Shown piece by piece: positions 41,045-52,527 of a stretch of 64,000 nt of DNA. Positions within the stretch are counted from its first letter, which is position 1; each line of letters begins with the position of its first letter. The notes under the pieces were generated by a model. That model was given only the letters and a program-made list of their open reading frames with translations, ran no database searches and was not told where the DNA came from. A program made the position numbers and the translations under genes. Source of the stretch: Prorocentrum cordatum (Eukaryota > Sar > Dinophyceae > Prorocentrales > Prorocentraceae); assembly GCA_963575745.1 (NCBI GenBank), contig CAUYUJ010018879.1, forward strand, positions 36,001 to 100,000, read 5' to 3'.

Positions 41045-43700
41045 TCGCAAGGCGTGGTAACCCAAACTGCGAGTACTCCCTCGGCCCTTTAATCCCAAGG
41101 TGTGGTAACCAAGCTCGTAAACCATACACGTCTTACCAATCGCCCTGTGTGGTAACCCCTCTTGTGATCAGTTGGTTTTGCCGATTGCGAATCGGCCTCG
41201 CATGAAGTTCCGATACTGCTGCACGACAGCACCAAAGCCTCATGACTTAGCTCTTCCATGGCCCATTCTCCGAGAGAGGGGGCCGGCGGCAGGAGGCGAA
41301 GCTCTTACGGATAAAACAGTGTCGGACGAGTGTCTCCCAGGGCCCGACACGTGAAAACCTTCGAGTTCCAGTACTTTTCTGGTGCTCGAAATTCTTTCCG
41401 GCGACAAAGTAGGTTGGAACATCACAAATCTTGATCCCCCTCCGCGTGACACTCGTTTTTCTCCACTTTTCTCCTGGCCATCACACTCCACCCTCCTCCT
41501 CCAGCCGCCCGCATCCTCTTCTCCCTCCAGCTCCTGCTCCTCCTCGTCGCCTTCCCCTCCCTCCCGACGCCCGACCCTCCTCCCCCGCCGCCAAACTCCA
41601 CCGCATCCTTCAACAGCACCCGCCTGCTCCACGTGGCTCCGTCTCCCCCAAAAGCAGCCCCATGATCTATCTGCTGGCGCTTCGTGGGCCTGCTTGCCCA
41701 CTCGCTCTTCTCGTCCGCCACCTCCCCTTGGTGAACCCCAGCTCCCCTTCCTGACCCCCCGCCGCCGTCGCCGCCGACGTCGGCCGCCGCCGCCACCGCC
41801 GCATTGCGTCGCCGTCGTCATCGGCCTCGTCCACGTCGCCGCCACCGTAGCGATCGCCATGGAGGTCGCCGCCGCCGCCGCGATCGGCGATTGTTCTTGT
41901 CGCCGCCGCCGCCACGGTCGTGCTCTCCGAGGCCTGAAAATGAACACCAACGTCAACGCAGGAAGTTGCCTCCACCAGTGGAAGATGATCCTCGATGTTG
42001 GTGCTGGTGGTAATCCCCCAGCCACCCAGGAGGCTCGAAGATCACCACCATCTGCGACATCGGCATCATGTTCCCTCGTTGGAGGCACACCGCCGATAAC
42101 AGTGAAGGCGTCCACCTCGATGGGGAAACACGAAAGGTACCGATACCTCTACTCCCCGGACATCTCCAGGGGGGCGTTCTGACCAGGATCTCGAGGCCAA
42201 TTTAGCAGTGGCGGCGAGAGTCTCCCGGGAGGCCCGATCAATGGGAAAACGAGCGGAGGGTAGCAGTATGGATACCGTTTCAACCTCTGACTCTAGGGTT
42301 AGGTGTGGCCTGTCCTCCTGCAGGCGGATGTTGGATAAGAAGACACAGATATTCAACACCAGGCCCAAGGCATTGCTTGCGGAGCCCAATCGCCCTCGGA
42401 GGGAGGCGTCGACCAATAAAACCAAGAAATCGCGACCAACAAAACCAACAAATAACCAACAAATAACCAACAAAACCAACAAATAACCAACACAACCAAC
42501 AAATAACCAAAGGCCACCCAGGCACACCGCGAAACCAGTGACCACCCAGGCACGGGCTTGTGGGGCGCGCGCGGCGGCAGGGGCATAGGCCCCGACCGCG
42601 AGGCTCGGCGGCGAAGGCACACGCCCCGACCGCGAGTCAGAAAACGTAGGCCACCCACGCACGGGCTTGCGGGGCTGTCGGGCTTGCGGGGCCGACAAAA
42701 CTCCACAGAGTATTGTGTACAACTTTTGGGTCTACCTCCTGCAGAAGGGCATGCCCCACTGAACTCCAAACTCCAGGGCTCCGACTCTCGTCCTCGCCGC
42801 CGCCGCCGCCGCCGCCGTCGCCGCCGTCGCCGAGGTCGTTGTCTCCGATCCGCGGCGCGCGGCTGCCTGCCAGCGTGGCCCTTCGGGTCCAGCGAGGTGC
42901 TGCGCGGGAGCGCGGGGGGCTCGGTTTCCCTCCTTTTCTGAGCGGCTTCATGTGTCATCGAGTTGCGACAGTCGTGCTGATCGGAAAGGACACGCGATAG
43001 GACACAAGACCCTTCCCGGGGTCACATTACCAGAGGAGTGCAGGAGGCATGGGTTGCTTAACACAGGACACTAGCAGGGCACCCTTGATTTGGCAGAAAT
43101 GACCTGTAAGGGATCCATTGGGGGCCGGCCCCGCAGAATGCATCGAACGCCGTGGCCGTCCGAGAGCGCTCCACGGAGCTCTGAGGTCGTTCTGGAACGC
43201 TCTGTAGCGAGTGACCCTCATCCTCACTCGGCCTGCCCGAGGCGGAGGGCCAGGTGTTACCGGAAGGAGTCCCGGCCCAAGGTGGACCCAGCTTCTCGTG
43301 CCGCTCTGGGGCCTCCTGGGGGCTCTGGAAACCGTCTGCGCCTCCCTGGGAATGCTGGTGCCACCTGGCGCCTGGCTGTGGCAACGCCCGAGAGGGAGGA
43401 GCGGAGGGAAGGCTGCACTTCTCCCCAGGAGCGCCTTCCCCCGTCAGCGCGCGCGTCGAGGCGCAGGGGCGCGGCAGCGCCAAGGGCGGAAACATGAATG
43501 CCGGCACGTCCCGCACAATGCCGAAGGGCAGGAGACGGAATCGGGCCGAGCAGGAGGGGGAGCACGACACCGAGCCCGAACGAATCGGGGATGGGCCCCA
43601 CGGAGAGACCGAGAGGGGGGAGGAGCGAGGGCAAAACATGATGGACCCACGAACCCGGAAAGGGATATAGACATGTGGAGCATGGACACGTTTTCATGAT
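41045..43700. other. No gene supported
   Basis: Contains pyrimidine-rich DNA (41460-41600), a GCC/GTC triplet stretch (41755-41900), an M1 left end (42292-42366), an ACCAACAAATAACC array (42415-42510) and GCC triplets (42785-42830). Open frames are repeat-derived. Confidence 0.5.
42292..42366 (+). mobile_element. TIR element family M1, left end only
   Basis: CTAGGGTTAGGTGTGGCCTG plus TCCTCCTGCAGGCGGATG matches the left TIR. The right half is missing or replaced; an ACCAACAAATAACC array follows, reminiscent of the interior of copy 1. Confidence 0.6.
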
Positions 43701-43708
43701 ACCCAACT

Positions 43709-43858
43709 GGGCAACACCTCACGAAACATCCCACGAGACACCTCACGAAACAGCCCACGAGACACCTCACGAAACATTCCACGAGACACCTCACGAAACA
43801 TTTCACGAGACACCCCGCGAAACATTCCACGAGACACCCCACGAAACATTCCACGACG
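43709..43858 (+). repeat. 24-bp tandem repeat, six copies
   Basis: CACCTCACGAAACATTCCAC plus GAGA units (translated HETPHETF). Multiple of three but not a credible gene. Confidence 0.9.
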
Positions 43859-43884
43859 ACAGGCAACCACTCAACCAAGGCGGT

Positions 43885-44768
43885 GTGTGTCGTGGTCGTG
43901 CTGGGGTGTGGTCGTGCTGGGGGGTGGTCGTGCTGGGGGGTGGTCGTGCTGGGGGGGTGGTCGTGCGTGGGGGTGGTCGTGCTGGGGCGCGTGCTGGGGC
44001 GTGGTCGTGCTGGGGCGTGGTCGTGCTGGGGTGTGGTCGTGCTGTGGTAAGGTCGTGCTGGGGTGCGGTCGTGCTGGGGTGTGGTCTGCTGGGGTGGGGT
44101 CGTGCTGGGGTGTCGTGCTGGGGTGTGGTCGTGCTGGGGTGGGTGCTAGGGTGGGGTCGTGCTGGGGTGTGGTCGTGCTGGGGTGTGGTCGTGCTGGGGT
44201 GTGGTCGTGCTGGGGCGTGGTCGTGCTGGGGTGGGGTCGTGCTGGGGTGGGGTCGTGCTGGGGTGGGTTCGTGCTGGGGTGCTCCGCACCCTGTGATTTA
44301 TCGATCGGGTCGTGCTGGGGTGTGGTCGTGCTGGGGTGTGGTCGTGCTGGGGTGTGGTCGTGCTGGGGTGTGGTCGTGCTGGGGTGTGGTCGTGCTGGGG
44401 AGTGGTCGTGCTGGGGTGTGGTCGTGCTGGGGGGTGGTCGTGCTCGGGGGTGGTCGTGCTGGGGGGGTGGTCGTGCTGGGGGGTGGTCGTGCTGGGGCGT
44501 GGTCGTGCTGGGGCGTGGTCGTGCTGGGGCGTGGTCGTGCTGGGGTGTGGTCGTGCTGTGGTGAGGTCGTGCTGGGGTGTGGTCGTGCTGGGGTGTGGTC
44601 TTGCTGGGGTAGGGTCGTGCTGGGGTCGGGTCGTGCTGGGGTGTGGTCGTGCTGGGGTATGGTCGTGCTGGGGTGGGGTCGTGCTGGGGTGGGGTCGTGC
44701 TGGGGTCTGGTCGTGCTGGGGTGTGGTCGTGCTGGGGTATGGTCGTGCTAGGGTGGGGTCGTGCATTT
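43885..44768 (+). repeat. 16-bp minisatellite GGTCGTGCTGGGGTGT
   Basis: About 880 bp, roughly 55 units, with variants (GGGGGGTG, GGGCGTG, GTGGTAAG). One unique insert at 44281-44309 (CGCACCCTGTGATTTATCGA then TCGGG) recurs exactly at about 44971-44995, outside the array. Confidence 0.95.
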
Positions 44769-45030
44769 CGCTCGAGACATCCTGCCAAAATTCCAGGAAA
44801 TCGTACAAAAACAAACGAATTAGTCGAGACATCATCGAAATTCCTTCGCGCGGGGCGCTTTTCCGCGTCGCGGTCGGCTCTGCAAAACAAGCGTTTCGCT
44901 CGAGACATCCTCGGCAAACTCTGCGGAGCAAGCGTTTCGCTCGAGACATCCTCAACACAAAAAGTGGCCCGCACCCTGTGATTTATCGATCGGGATTTCA
45001 AAAACAAGCGTTTCGCTCGAGACATCCTCA
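44765..45030 (+). repeat. GTTTCGCTCGAGACATCCTC repeats
   Basis: Four copies (about 44766, 44893, 44934 and 45010) in an array also containing CAAAACAAGC and the CCCTGTGATTTATCGATCGG word. Related to the 13.1-13.5 kb repeat core. Confidence 0.8.
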
Positions 45031-45855
45031 AATTTTAATCTGCCGGCCTCCTTCGACCTCGATATTTATCAGGGAAAAAATCCGCCGGCCTCCTTCAAGT
45101 TGGCACCGGGGGTCAGGTTTACCAACTAAAAGAGAACCCTGGGCCCCAGCCCTTTCCGGGAAAAGGGGCGGGATGCGGGCCACCGCGGTCCCCGATGCAC
45201 ACCGAACGGGCCGCCGGCTGGAGGGAACGAGCGCGTGCGGGGATCAGCGGCCGTTGCGACTGGGCGCGTGGGATGCGGGACGCGTCGGAGGCGTCGGAGG
45301 TGGAGGCCGCAAGCCTCCGCGGCTGGCAGGTCCTCGCGGCACGAGGGCCCGGCTCGGCCTGGGAGAGGGTGCGGTGCTGCTGGCGGGCGCGCGCGGCGAG
45401 GCGCGGAGAAAAGGCTTGCCTGTGGGACCCTCGGCGCAGTGTGAAGGGGCCCCAGGACACACAAATAAATACACACAAATAAAAATACCCTTCATATTTT
45501 CCCATATTTTTTTGTTTTTGTCTTCCCCCCCCACTTCCCATATTTTTGCATATTTTCCTGGGAGTCGACGATTAATTGTGTCTGTGTGTTTCTTTCCCTC
45601 CTGACAGTGGTCTCTTCACCGGACCGCGTCGGCCGTAGAGGCTCCGGAGGTTTTCTCGCTGGCCTGGCGGTGGGCGGACAGGGCGTCTCGGAGGCGGCCG
45701 AGAGGGGGGCGTCCAAGAGGGGGGGCCGTAAATCTTGGCCGGCGGCAGGTGCGCGGCCCAGGTGGGGGGGGCCGGGGACGTGTTGGAATAAGAGGGGGCG
45801 CCATGAATTCTGAGGAAATATCATGGCCCACGCCATGATACCCCACCCTCAGTCT

Positions 45856-46016
45856 CAGGTCGGGCCTGTCCTCCTGCAGGCGGGTTTTGAAAGAACACTT
45901 CGTTCGACATAGCCAAAGGATGTGCAAAGATGGCCAACAACAGTTGGCAAATCATCCCCAGACAATCCGTTGCCATGTTTGAACACTCTTCCTGTAGAGG
46001 GACGTGCCCGACTTGA
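45856..46016 (+). mobile_element. TIR element family M1, copy 4
   Basis: CAGGTCGGGCCTGTCCTCCT plus GCAGGCGG at the left and CCTGTAGAGGGACGTGCCCG plus ACTTG at the right; 17 of 22 TIR positions (45859-45880 against 46012-45991) match. Interior has ACATAGCCAAAG and ATCCCCAGACAATCC, shared with the copies at 49.9 and 63.9 kb. Confidence 0.8.
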
Positions 46017-46305
46017 CCCTAGTCACCACCCCCCTCTTTGCCGCCCCCGACGTGTCCGCGGGAGGCGTAGAGCGCAGAGCGCAAGGAGCGAGCTGCCGTC
46101 GCCCAGGACAAGACAAAAAGCGTGCCCGCGGAACGGGCAGGCGGCCGAGCGGAGCCTCGCGCCGGGACGCACACAGCGGGCAGACGAGCCGCGGGCGGGC
46201 AGGGCGAACGGCACGCCCTGGCCTCGGCGCTGCAAGCAGCAGGAGGAGGAAATTGGGTTGCAAGCAGCAGGCGTGGAGCCAGGTCTGACTCCCCCTCCTT
46301 CTCAT

Positions 46306-46460
46306 TGAACCCTCGGCGTGATCGGATTTCTCGGATCGGCGCTGGACCCCCTTCCCTGGCGCGCGGAGCGCGCCAGGGGCGGCGCCGGAGGCGCCGCCAG
46401 GGGGGGTCCAGCACCGATCCGAGAAATCCGAGCGGACCTCCGAGTTTTAATGTTTATGTC
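46306..46460. mobile_element. Foldback element FB, copy 2 (best T-shaped copy)
   Basis: Outer stem: TCGGATTTCTCGGATCGGCG plus CTGGACCCCC (46322-46351) pairs with 46402-46431 with one mismatch. Inside are two separate perfect or near-perfect hairpins: CCTGGCGCGC-GGA-GCGCGCCAGG and GGCGGCGCC-GGA-GGCGCCGCC. The result is a three-way, T-shaped fold. A ~64-bp direct repeat (GGGTTGCAAGCAG...AACCCTCG) flanks it at about 46253 and 46483. Confidence 0.85.
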
Positions 46461-48134
46461 ACTGTTTGTTTCCCTAGAACTGGGTTGCAAGCAGGCGGTG
46501 AGGAGCCTGATCTGACTGTCCCCTCATTCTGATTTAACCCTCGCGCGCGGCCAGGCTGAACGCCCAATCGGCTGACACCGAGAGACGTGTGACCTCTCGG
46601 GCTGCCGCGATCGCTCCAGAAGTGAAAGGTCCACGCCGCGTCGGAGACCTACGCCGGCGTCGACACGCCAGGACGAGGCAGTAGTGCTTCTGCACCATGA
46701 GCGCCACGGCGACACACAACGATCAGAGGAGGACACGTCCTAGCCACACCGCCAGCAGGCGAGAGAAGACCGTGAGCCGCGGCACGAGCAGCGGGAGCGG
46801 AAAACGAGGAGAAGGCGCATGATGATGACGACGGTGGACGAGGGTGCACGACGACGCCGACGACGACGGCGAGGCCGACGCCGACGGCTGCGGCGGCGGC
46901 GACGTGAGATGGAGCGGCGGACGACGACGACACCAAAACTGTCCTAGGGGCACGTTCCGACCAAAATTTCGAGGCGAACCCAGCCGTTACCACGAGAGCA
47001 CCCCCCGAGGCCAGTGGAGGCCCAAGAGCGCCCAAACAGTGCATCCTCGAACCTTGGTCCTGGGGCTGCACACCCCCGTGTACGACCCCAACGCAACGAC
47101 GACCAAAGTTCGCCCCCAAACTGTGTCGACGGACTCCTCCTGGTGTAAGCCCCGACGAGCTTGTTTCGAGCCGCGCCACTCAATAGCGTCGCGAAAACCT
47201 TCACGAAAGCATTAGCAACTTCCAAAACGGCGACGCTGACAGCGACGACGACAGTGACGACAATACCCTCCGACCAAAATCCGCTCCAAAGTCGGCCACC
47301 TGACCCCTGCAGTGGTCCGTCCTGGCTGACTGTTCTGCCTGAATCGGATGTTGACGGTCACGGAGCCAGCAATCAAAAGAAACGACGAACCTCGAACTTA
47401 AAGCAAAAACGCCAGCGGCGACGCCAACACTGACGCCGACGGGAGACGACGACGACCACGTTGGCGACGTTGACGACGACGACGACGACAACGACGACGA
47501 CGGAGGCGAACGCCGACGACGACAAAATGACGGCGGTAGTGTCAGCAGCGGCGGCGGCGGCCGCAGTGGCAACGATGACGACCACGACCTTGATCCAAGA
47601 AATCACCCCCGCAGAACCAGTCCTTGGCTGCTGCAGCCCAGAACAGGTTTGGGGGGATCCTTTCCTGCAGGAACGCAGCCCAACTGCGCTCTGGCAAACG
47701 ATTTCGAGGGAACCAGCCGTGGTATGACTGCGCCCCCAAAGGCCATCCCACATGCTTTTCGTGAAAGCTCCCGTGGCCATTGAAAAGGCGGGACGCTCCA
47801 TCTCGTCCACCCCAAGAACACACTTTTTGCGTCAGCGGCTAGGCAGGGTCACCGCGCTGGCGACAGAGGCGGAACGGGGCTGCCGTTAAGCGCATTGTGC
47901 CACCGTGCCGGGAAGGAGGGGAAGACGACGAAGCGACGGCCCAGAAGAGGAAGCGGGCCGGGGACGCTCAGGGGAACGGGTTTTCCCTCGACGACACACT
48001 TTTTTGGTCTGCGGGTCGAGAGCGAGCCTCTTCCGGTCAAAAGCTGGGCGGGCCACGCAGAGCTCGAATGGGGGAGGCAGAGCACAGGCGGGCGGGGCCT
48101 CCGGCGGCCCGAGGGCGGGCACCCCCAACCCCCT

Positions 48135-48570
<436 letters not shown>

Positions 48571-49332
48571 AAAAAGCACCAAAACAAAAAAAACGCACGA
48601 CGGATGGAGGCGTCCTGGGCAGCGAAAGACACGTCCGCATCCGCGGCCTCGCGGGCCGGACCTCCCGGTGCCGCGAGGCCCCGAGGACACGGGGCGCCTC
48701 CTCGCGGATGCCCCGCGCGGAACGCATCCGCAAGGCCGCGCACGGCAGCTTGGTGTCGTGCCGACTGTGGCGATGGTGTCTGACGCCGCGGGGATGGTTC
48801 CACCTTGAACGATCGGCGGCTTCTCGATCGCCAGATCACTCCATCCTGGTCGATTCTGGGCCACGGGCGGCGTTCAACCTTCAGCACCCGCGCTGGCGTC
48901 GCCGCTGGTCGACGCGACGCGAACCTGCCGTACCTGCGGGATCGCACCCCAGGATCCAGGCCACGAGGGCGCGGATGACAGCCATCGTGCTACCACAAGG
49001 GACGCCGAAAGAGGAACGATGGGGACTGCTCAGGCCACTGCGGGCCTCGGCCACGAACAGGCCGTCCCGAACTTGGTCCATGGAGCGTCTTGGAAACCAG
49101 AGCCCCTTCTGAACCCAAAACGATGTTTCGTTTCGGCGTCTTTCCTCTGTAGCAAATCATCTATTAGTATCAGACGCTGATCGACGCTGGCGCACTCTAA
49201 AGACGAAACGGCGAGGGTACGCAATCCCCCATTGATTTGCTAGCAGAACGGAGTTCACGTGTTCGCCGCTCGCGAGTGGCGGCCGCGCAGACGACGAAGC
49301 CAAGACGAGGAACATCGGGTGAGGATAGGTCG

Positions 49333-49455
49333 AGAACCTCTGAGATCCTGTAGCTCTGGAGCATGCTTCGGGCGCCGCGGCCTCCTCCGAGCCTCCCAGA
49401 ACGTCCTGAGAGCGTTCTGGAACCTTCTGGATCGGATCGAGCCTCGTTCTTGGAG
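49333..49455 (+). repeat. ~123-bp dispersed repeat, copy 1
   Basis: AACCTCTGAGATCCTGTAGC then TCTGGAGCATG...GGGCGCCG...GTTCTGGAACCTTCTGG matches 62483-62605 in order. In both places an FB left arm follows downstream. Confidence 0.7.
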
Positions 49456-49477
49456 AATAAGTATTCCTAAACATGAA

Positions 49478-49640
49478 CTGCTGCCGCCCCGCGCGGACTT
49501 CTGGGATCTGCGCTGGACCCCCCCTCCCAGGCGCGCGGAGCCCGCCAGGGCCAGCGCCGGAGACGCCGCCAGAGGGGGGGCCCAAGCGCAGATCCAAGAA
49601 ATCCGCGCGGAACTCCGACAGATTCTGCATATGCCGTTGG
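49478..49640. mobile_element. Foldback element FB, copy 3
   Basis: Left GCGCGGACTTCTGGGATCTG plus CGCTGGACCCCCC; right GGGCCCAAGCGCAGATCCAA plus GAAATCCGCGCGGA. The two inner hairpins are recognisable but mutated. Confidence 0.8.
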
Positions 49641-49658
49641 TTCTTCTTCGGTTTCTGT

Positions 49659-49851
49659 CGGGTCGGGCGAAAGGGGGGGATAGCAAAGGGGGGGTTTGAG
49701 AATCAGCTCACGTAGCTAATTTTCCCGGCGCCTCCCGGCGCCGGAGGCGCTCATGTATCGAGGAATGGGCTCCTCGGTGGGGCCGAAACCAGCTGCATGC
49801 AGCAAATTTCGTACCCCCCCCTTTCCCAATCCCCCCCTTTCGTCCGGCCCG
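49659..49851. mobile_element. TIR element family M4, copy 1
   Basis: CGGGTCGGGCGAAAGGGGGG plus GAT at the left is an inverted copy of ATCCCCCCCTTTCGTCCGGC plus CCG at the right. Contains CCCGGCGCCTCCCGGCGCCG plus GAGGCGCTCATG, which is also found, diverged, at 60694-60725 next to another GGGTCGGGCGAACGAGG end (60598). Confidence 0.65.
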
Positions 49852-49891
49852 ATTCTGGAACGCACCGGGACGGATTGATCCTCGTCCCAGC

Positions 49892-50046
49892 CTCAGGTCG
49901 GGCATGTCCCCCTACAGGCTGATTTTGAAGACAGGGGAAACATAGTCCACGGAAATACTCACACCAAGTAGTCACCACGAACTAGAACATCGTCCCCAGT
50001 CTATTCTGTTTAACCATTCTTGAACAGTCCTCTGACATCGAAGCCT
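49892..50046 (+). mobile_element. TIR element family M1, copy 5
   Basis: CTCAGGTCGGGCATGTCCCC plus CTACAGGCTGATTTTGAAG at the left. Interior shares ACATAGTCCACG and ACATCGTCCCCAGTC with other copies. The right end (TTGAACAGTCCTCTGACATC) is diverged. Confidence 0.7.
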
Positions 50047-50288
50047 CGAGGGCCACCTCTGGGGCCATCCGAATGACGGATAATCGGGGCAGGGAGTGGC
50101 CAAGGATAGAAACAGGGGGGCCAAGGATAATTAAGAGCGGGAGGGGATCGCGAGCGGGGCACCTGAGGAGCAGAAGCGAAGAGAAAGGGAGTTCTTCGGT
50201 TGACCATGCCGAGACAAAAAGAAGGCGAGGCGGATGACACATGTTAAGGCTCTGACTTTGCACACGCCCGACGAGATCCCAGCTAGGA

Positions 50289-50444
50289 AGCCACCAACTA
50301 TACACCAACACCGATCCTGGCCAGGATCACCCTGGGCCCAGGATCGGTGTATACGCCCTCCTGCCTTGCGCAAGAAGGCATATACACCGATCCTGGGCCC
50401 AGGGTGATCCTGGGCCAGGATCGGTGTTGGCGTATAGGTGGTGC
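50289..50444. repeat. ~155-bp near-perfect inverted repeat (cruciform)
   Basis: Arms of about 65-70 nt: the left contains CCAACACCGATCCTGGCCAG and CCCTGGGCCCAGGATCGGTG; the right is its complement with one extra base (GGGCC against GGCC) and few mismatches. The loop is about 20 nt (CCTCCTGCCTTGCGCAAGAA). Each arm also contains the internal palindrome CCTGGGCCCAGG. Confidence 0.93.
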
Positions 50445-50992
50445 CCTCCGACCAGCCCCGTCCGAGAGGAGGAGCCGCCCGCGGGTCCTGCGGCGGTTGC
50501 CCCGCGCCTCCGGCTGCCGCTCGCTGCCGCCGGGCTGGCGCCCGCCGGGCCCGTCCTCCCTCGCCTGGCGGCGAGGTCGCGCGCGCGGGCGGCTCCGAGC
50601 CCGCGGGCCGACGCAGCGCTGCAGCCTCGGGGGAGCCCGCAGTCCGTCCCGCCGCGGCCCCATCCGCGGCGAATCCGCGTCGAGCCACTGTCGGCCTCTT
50701 CGGCTCCGCGTCGCATCCGTGTCGAGCCCGCGTCAAGTGCGCGCCAGGTCCGCGGCGAGGCCGCCTCGAGCCCGCGTCGGGCTCGAGAGAGAGACACCAA
50801 CTTGGGGGGACAGCCGAGGCCCCGCGAAGATGCAACGTAACCGACGGCGTCGGCCGAGGATCGGAGGTCGAGGCGACCGCGCACGCGGCTATGCCATCGC
50901 TCGGACGTCCCTCTACCGTGTGTGTGTGTGTGTGTTTCGATGTCGTGCGCTCTCATGCTTCGAACATGATGCGAGATCAGAAAACAAAACCT

Positions 50993-51165
50993 GAACATCA
51001 ACTTCTTGTGCTCCGCGGAAGTTTCTTGGATCTGCGCTGGACTCCCCTCCCTCGCGCGCGGTGCGCGCCAGGGGCGGCGCCAGAAGCGCCGCCAAAGGGT
51101 GGGGCCCAGCGCGGATCCGAGAAACCCGGTCGGAGCGCCAAAATTGCATGTTTGTGTTATGTTGC
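50993..51165. mobile_element. Foldback element FB, copy 4
   Basis: Left GAAGTTTCTTGGATCTGCGC plus TGGACTCCCC; right GGGGCCCAGCGCGGATCCGA plus GAAACCCGGTCGGAGCGCC. Inner hairpins GCGCGC-GGT-GCGCGC and GGCGGCGC-CAGA-AGCGCCGCC keep the T shape. Confidence 0.82.
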
Positions 51166-51574
51166 CCCCATCGTACTTTAGGGCCACATCCCAGAAATAA
51201 TTTCGGGCACCCCGAGAAGTATCGAAACAGTGTCGAACGAATATCGCCTCCCAGGGCCCGACACGCAAACACCCTCCAGTTTGGGCACTTCTCCCTGGCA
51301 CTCGAAATTCTTTTGGGTGATCAAGGCTAACATAGGCTGGAACATCATAATGTTTGCGGCGTTGTTGTTTCGTCGTCGGGAGGTGCTCCTCCGTGGCCGC
51401 CGCCTCCTTGGAGGCCCACGGGAACGTTGTTCTGACGAGCTTGGCCCGCGGACGTCGCGAAGGATGGCCCGAAGGGGGAGGGATGCACAAGGTAGCCCTG
51501 GGAAGGCTGCCCATCCTTGCTGTGCGTTAGACGATCGTTCTGGGGACTTTCTTGGAGCCACTCGCTCCACTCGT

Positions 51575-51727
51575 TCGTCGAAGCTGCGTCGAACGTCCGT
51601 CGACCCGCGTCGAACCTGAGTCGAACTTGAGTCGAACCTGAGTCGAACCTGAGTCGAAGTTGAGTCGAAGTTGAGTCGAACTTGAGCCATTATGTAGGTC
51701 CCAGAAAGGTCCCCAAAACGAGCATCG
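51575..51727 (+). repeat. TCGAACTTGAG repeat with conserved 3' flank, copy 2
   Basis: Seven or more GAGTCGAACTTGAGTCGAAC-type units, then ATGTAGGTCCCAGAAAGGTC and CCCAAAACGAGCATC, as at 31440-31600. Confidence 0.8.
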
Positions 51728-51759
51728 AATGTGCGGGTTGTCTGCATGCTTCGAGCAGG

Positions 51760-52034
51760 ATCCGAGCTGCTCCTCCAAATGGCCCTCGGCCGAGGACAGG
51801 AGGCCCACACGCCCGAGCGATGGCCGGGGCGAGCGGCGGCCGAGCCCAGAAAAGGTCCCGAAGGGGCCCACGGCGCGGGCCGAGGAGCGCAAGCCGAGGA
51901 CTCCACCGTCGCTCGGGCGTCCCTCTCCCGCGTGCGGCCTCGCTCTCGTGCGCTCTTGCACGTCGAAGACGATCCGAAGTGCTCCCCCGAGGATCGAAAG
52001 TCGAAGACGTTGCCGTCGCTCGGACGTCCCTCTC

Positions 52035-52083
<49 letters not shown>

Positions 52084-52355
52084 CGTGTGTGCGTGGGGGT
52101 TCTCGCTCTCGTGCGCTCTCACAGACGATCCGAGGTGCTCGTGCTCCTCCAGGGCCCTCGGCCGAGGACAAAATGTGCACACGCCCGAGCTATGGCCGAG
52201 GCGAGCGGCGGCGGAGCCCAGAAAGGCCTCGAGAAAAAGCCCCCCGGCGGCGCGGGCCGAGGAGCCGCGTGCGCGAGGCGGCCGCGGGCGCGCGGCCTGG
52301 AGGGCTCTCGAAGCGGTCGGGGGCGGTCGGTCGCGCGCGCGCGGTGGGGAGCGAC
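51760..52355 (+). repeat. Diverged duplications around a (GT)n run
   Basis: GGCCCTCGGCCGAGGACA...CACACGCCCGAG-GATGGCCG occurs at about 51780 and 52150. CGCTCGGACGTCCCTCTCCC occurs near 51910, 52017 and (diverged) 50895. (GT)n at 52038-52100. Not coding. Confidence 0.65.
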
Positions 52356-52527
52356 CACCTACCGGACCACCCCAACGCAACCCGAAGACCCGCACTTCGG
52401 GCTGGGGGGGGGGGCGCGTTTCACGCGTGTGTTTTGCCAAGGTTCCCCGACGCCCCCCCCGGGTGGAAGTGGAGGGCACACCGGGGCTTTCGGGTTGGGC
52501 TGGGGTGGCTTGGTGGGCGGTGGGGGA
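52355..52527 (+). mobile_element. TIR element family M2, copy 1
   Basis: ACCACCTACCGGACCACCCC plus AACGCAACCCGAAGACCC at the left pairs with GGGCTTTCGGGTTGGGCTGG plus GGTGGCTTGGTGGGCGG at the right. The interior contains TTTCACGCGTGTGTTTTGCC and a C run. Confidence 0.75.

Larger units (their letters stand above)
45031..48134. other. No gene supported
   Basis: Contains M1 and FB elements (listed), GAC/ACG-type triplet stretches (46810-46925 and 47235-47560) and GC-rich filler. The triplet stretches translate as poly-Asp, poly-Thr or poly-Ala in different frames and are not taken as genes. Confidence 0.5.

Noticed and set aside
46310-46430. tRNA-like or viral hairpin end
   Set aside because: The T-shaped fold lacks tRNA conserved positions and there is no replication gene nearby; kept only as a foldback element.
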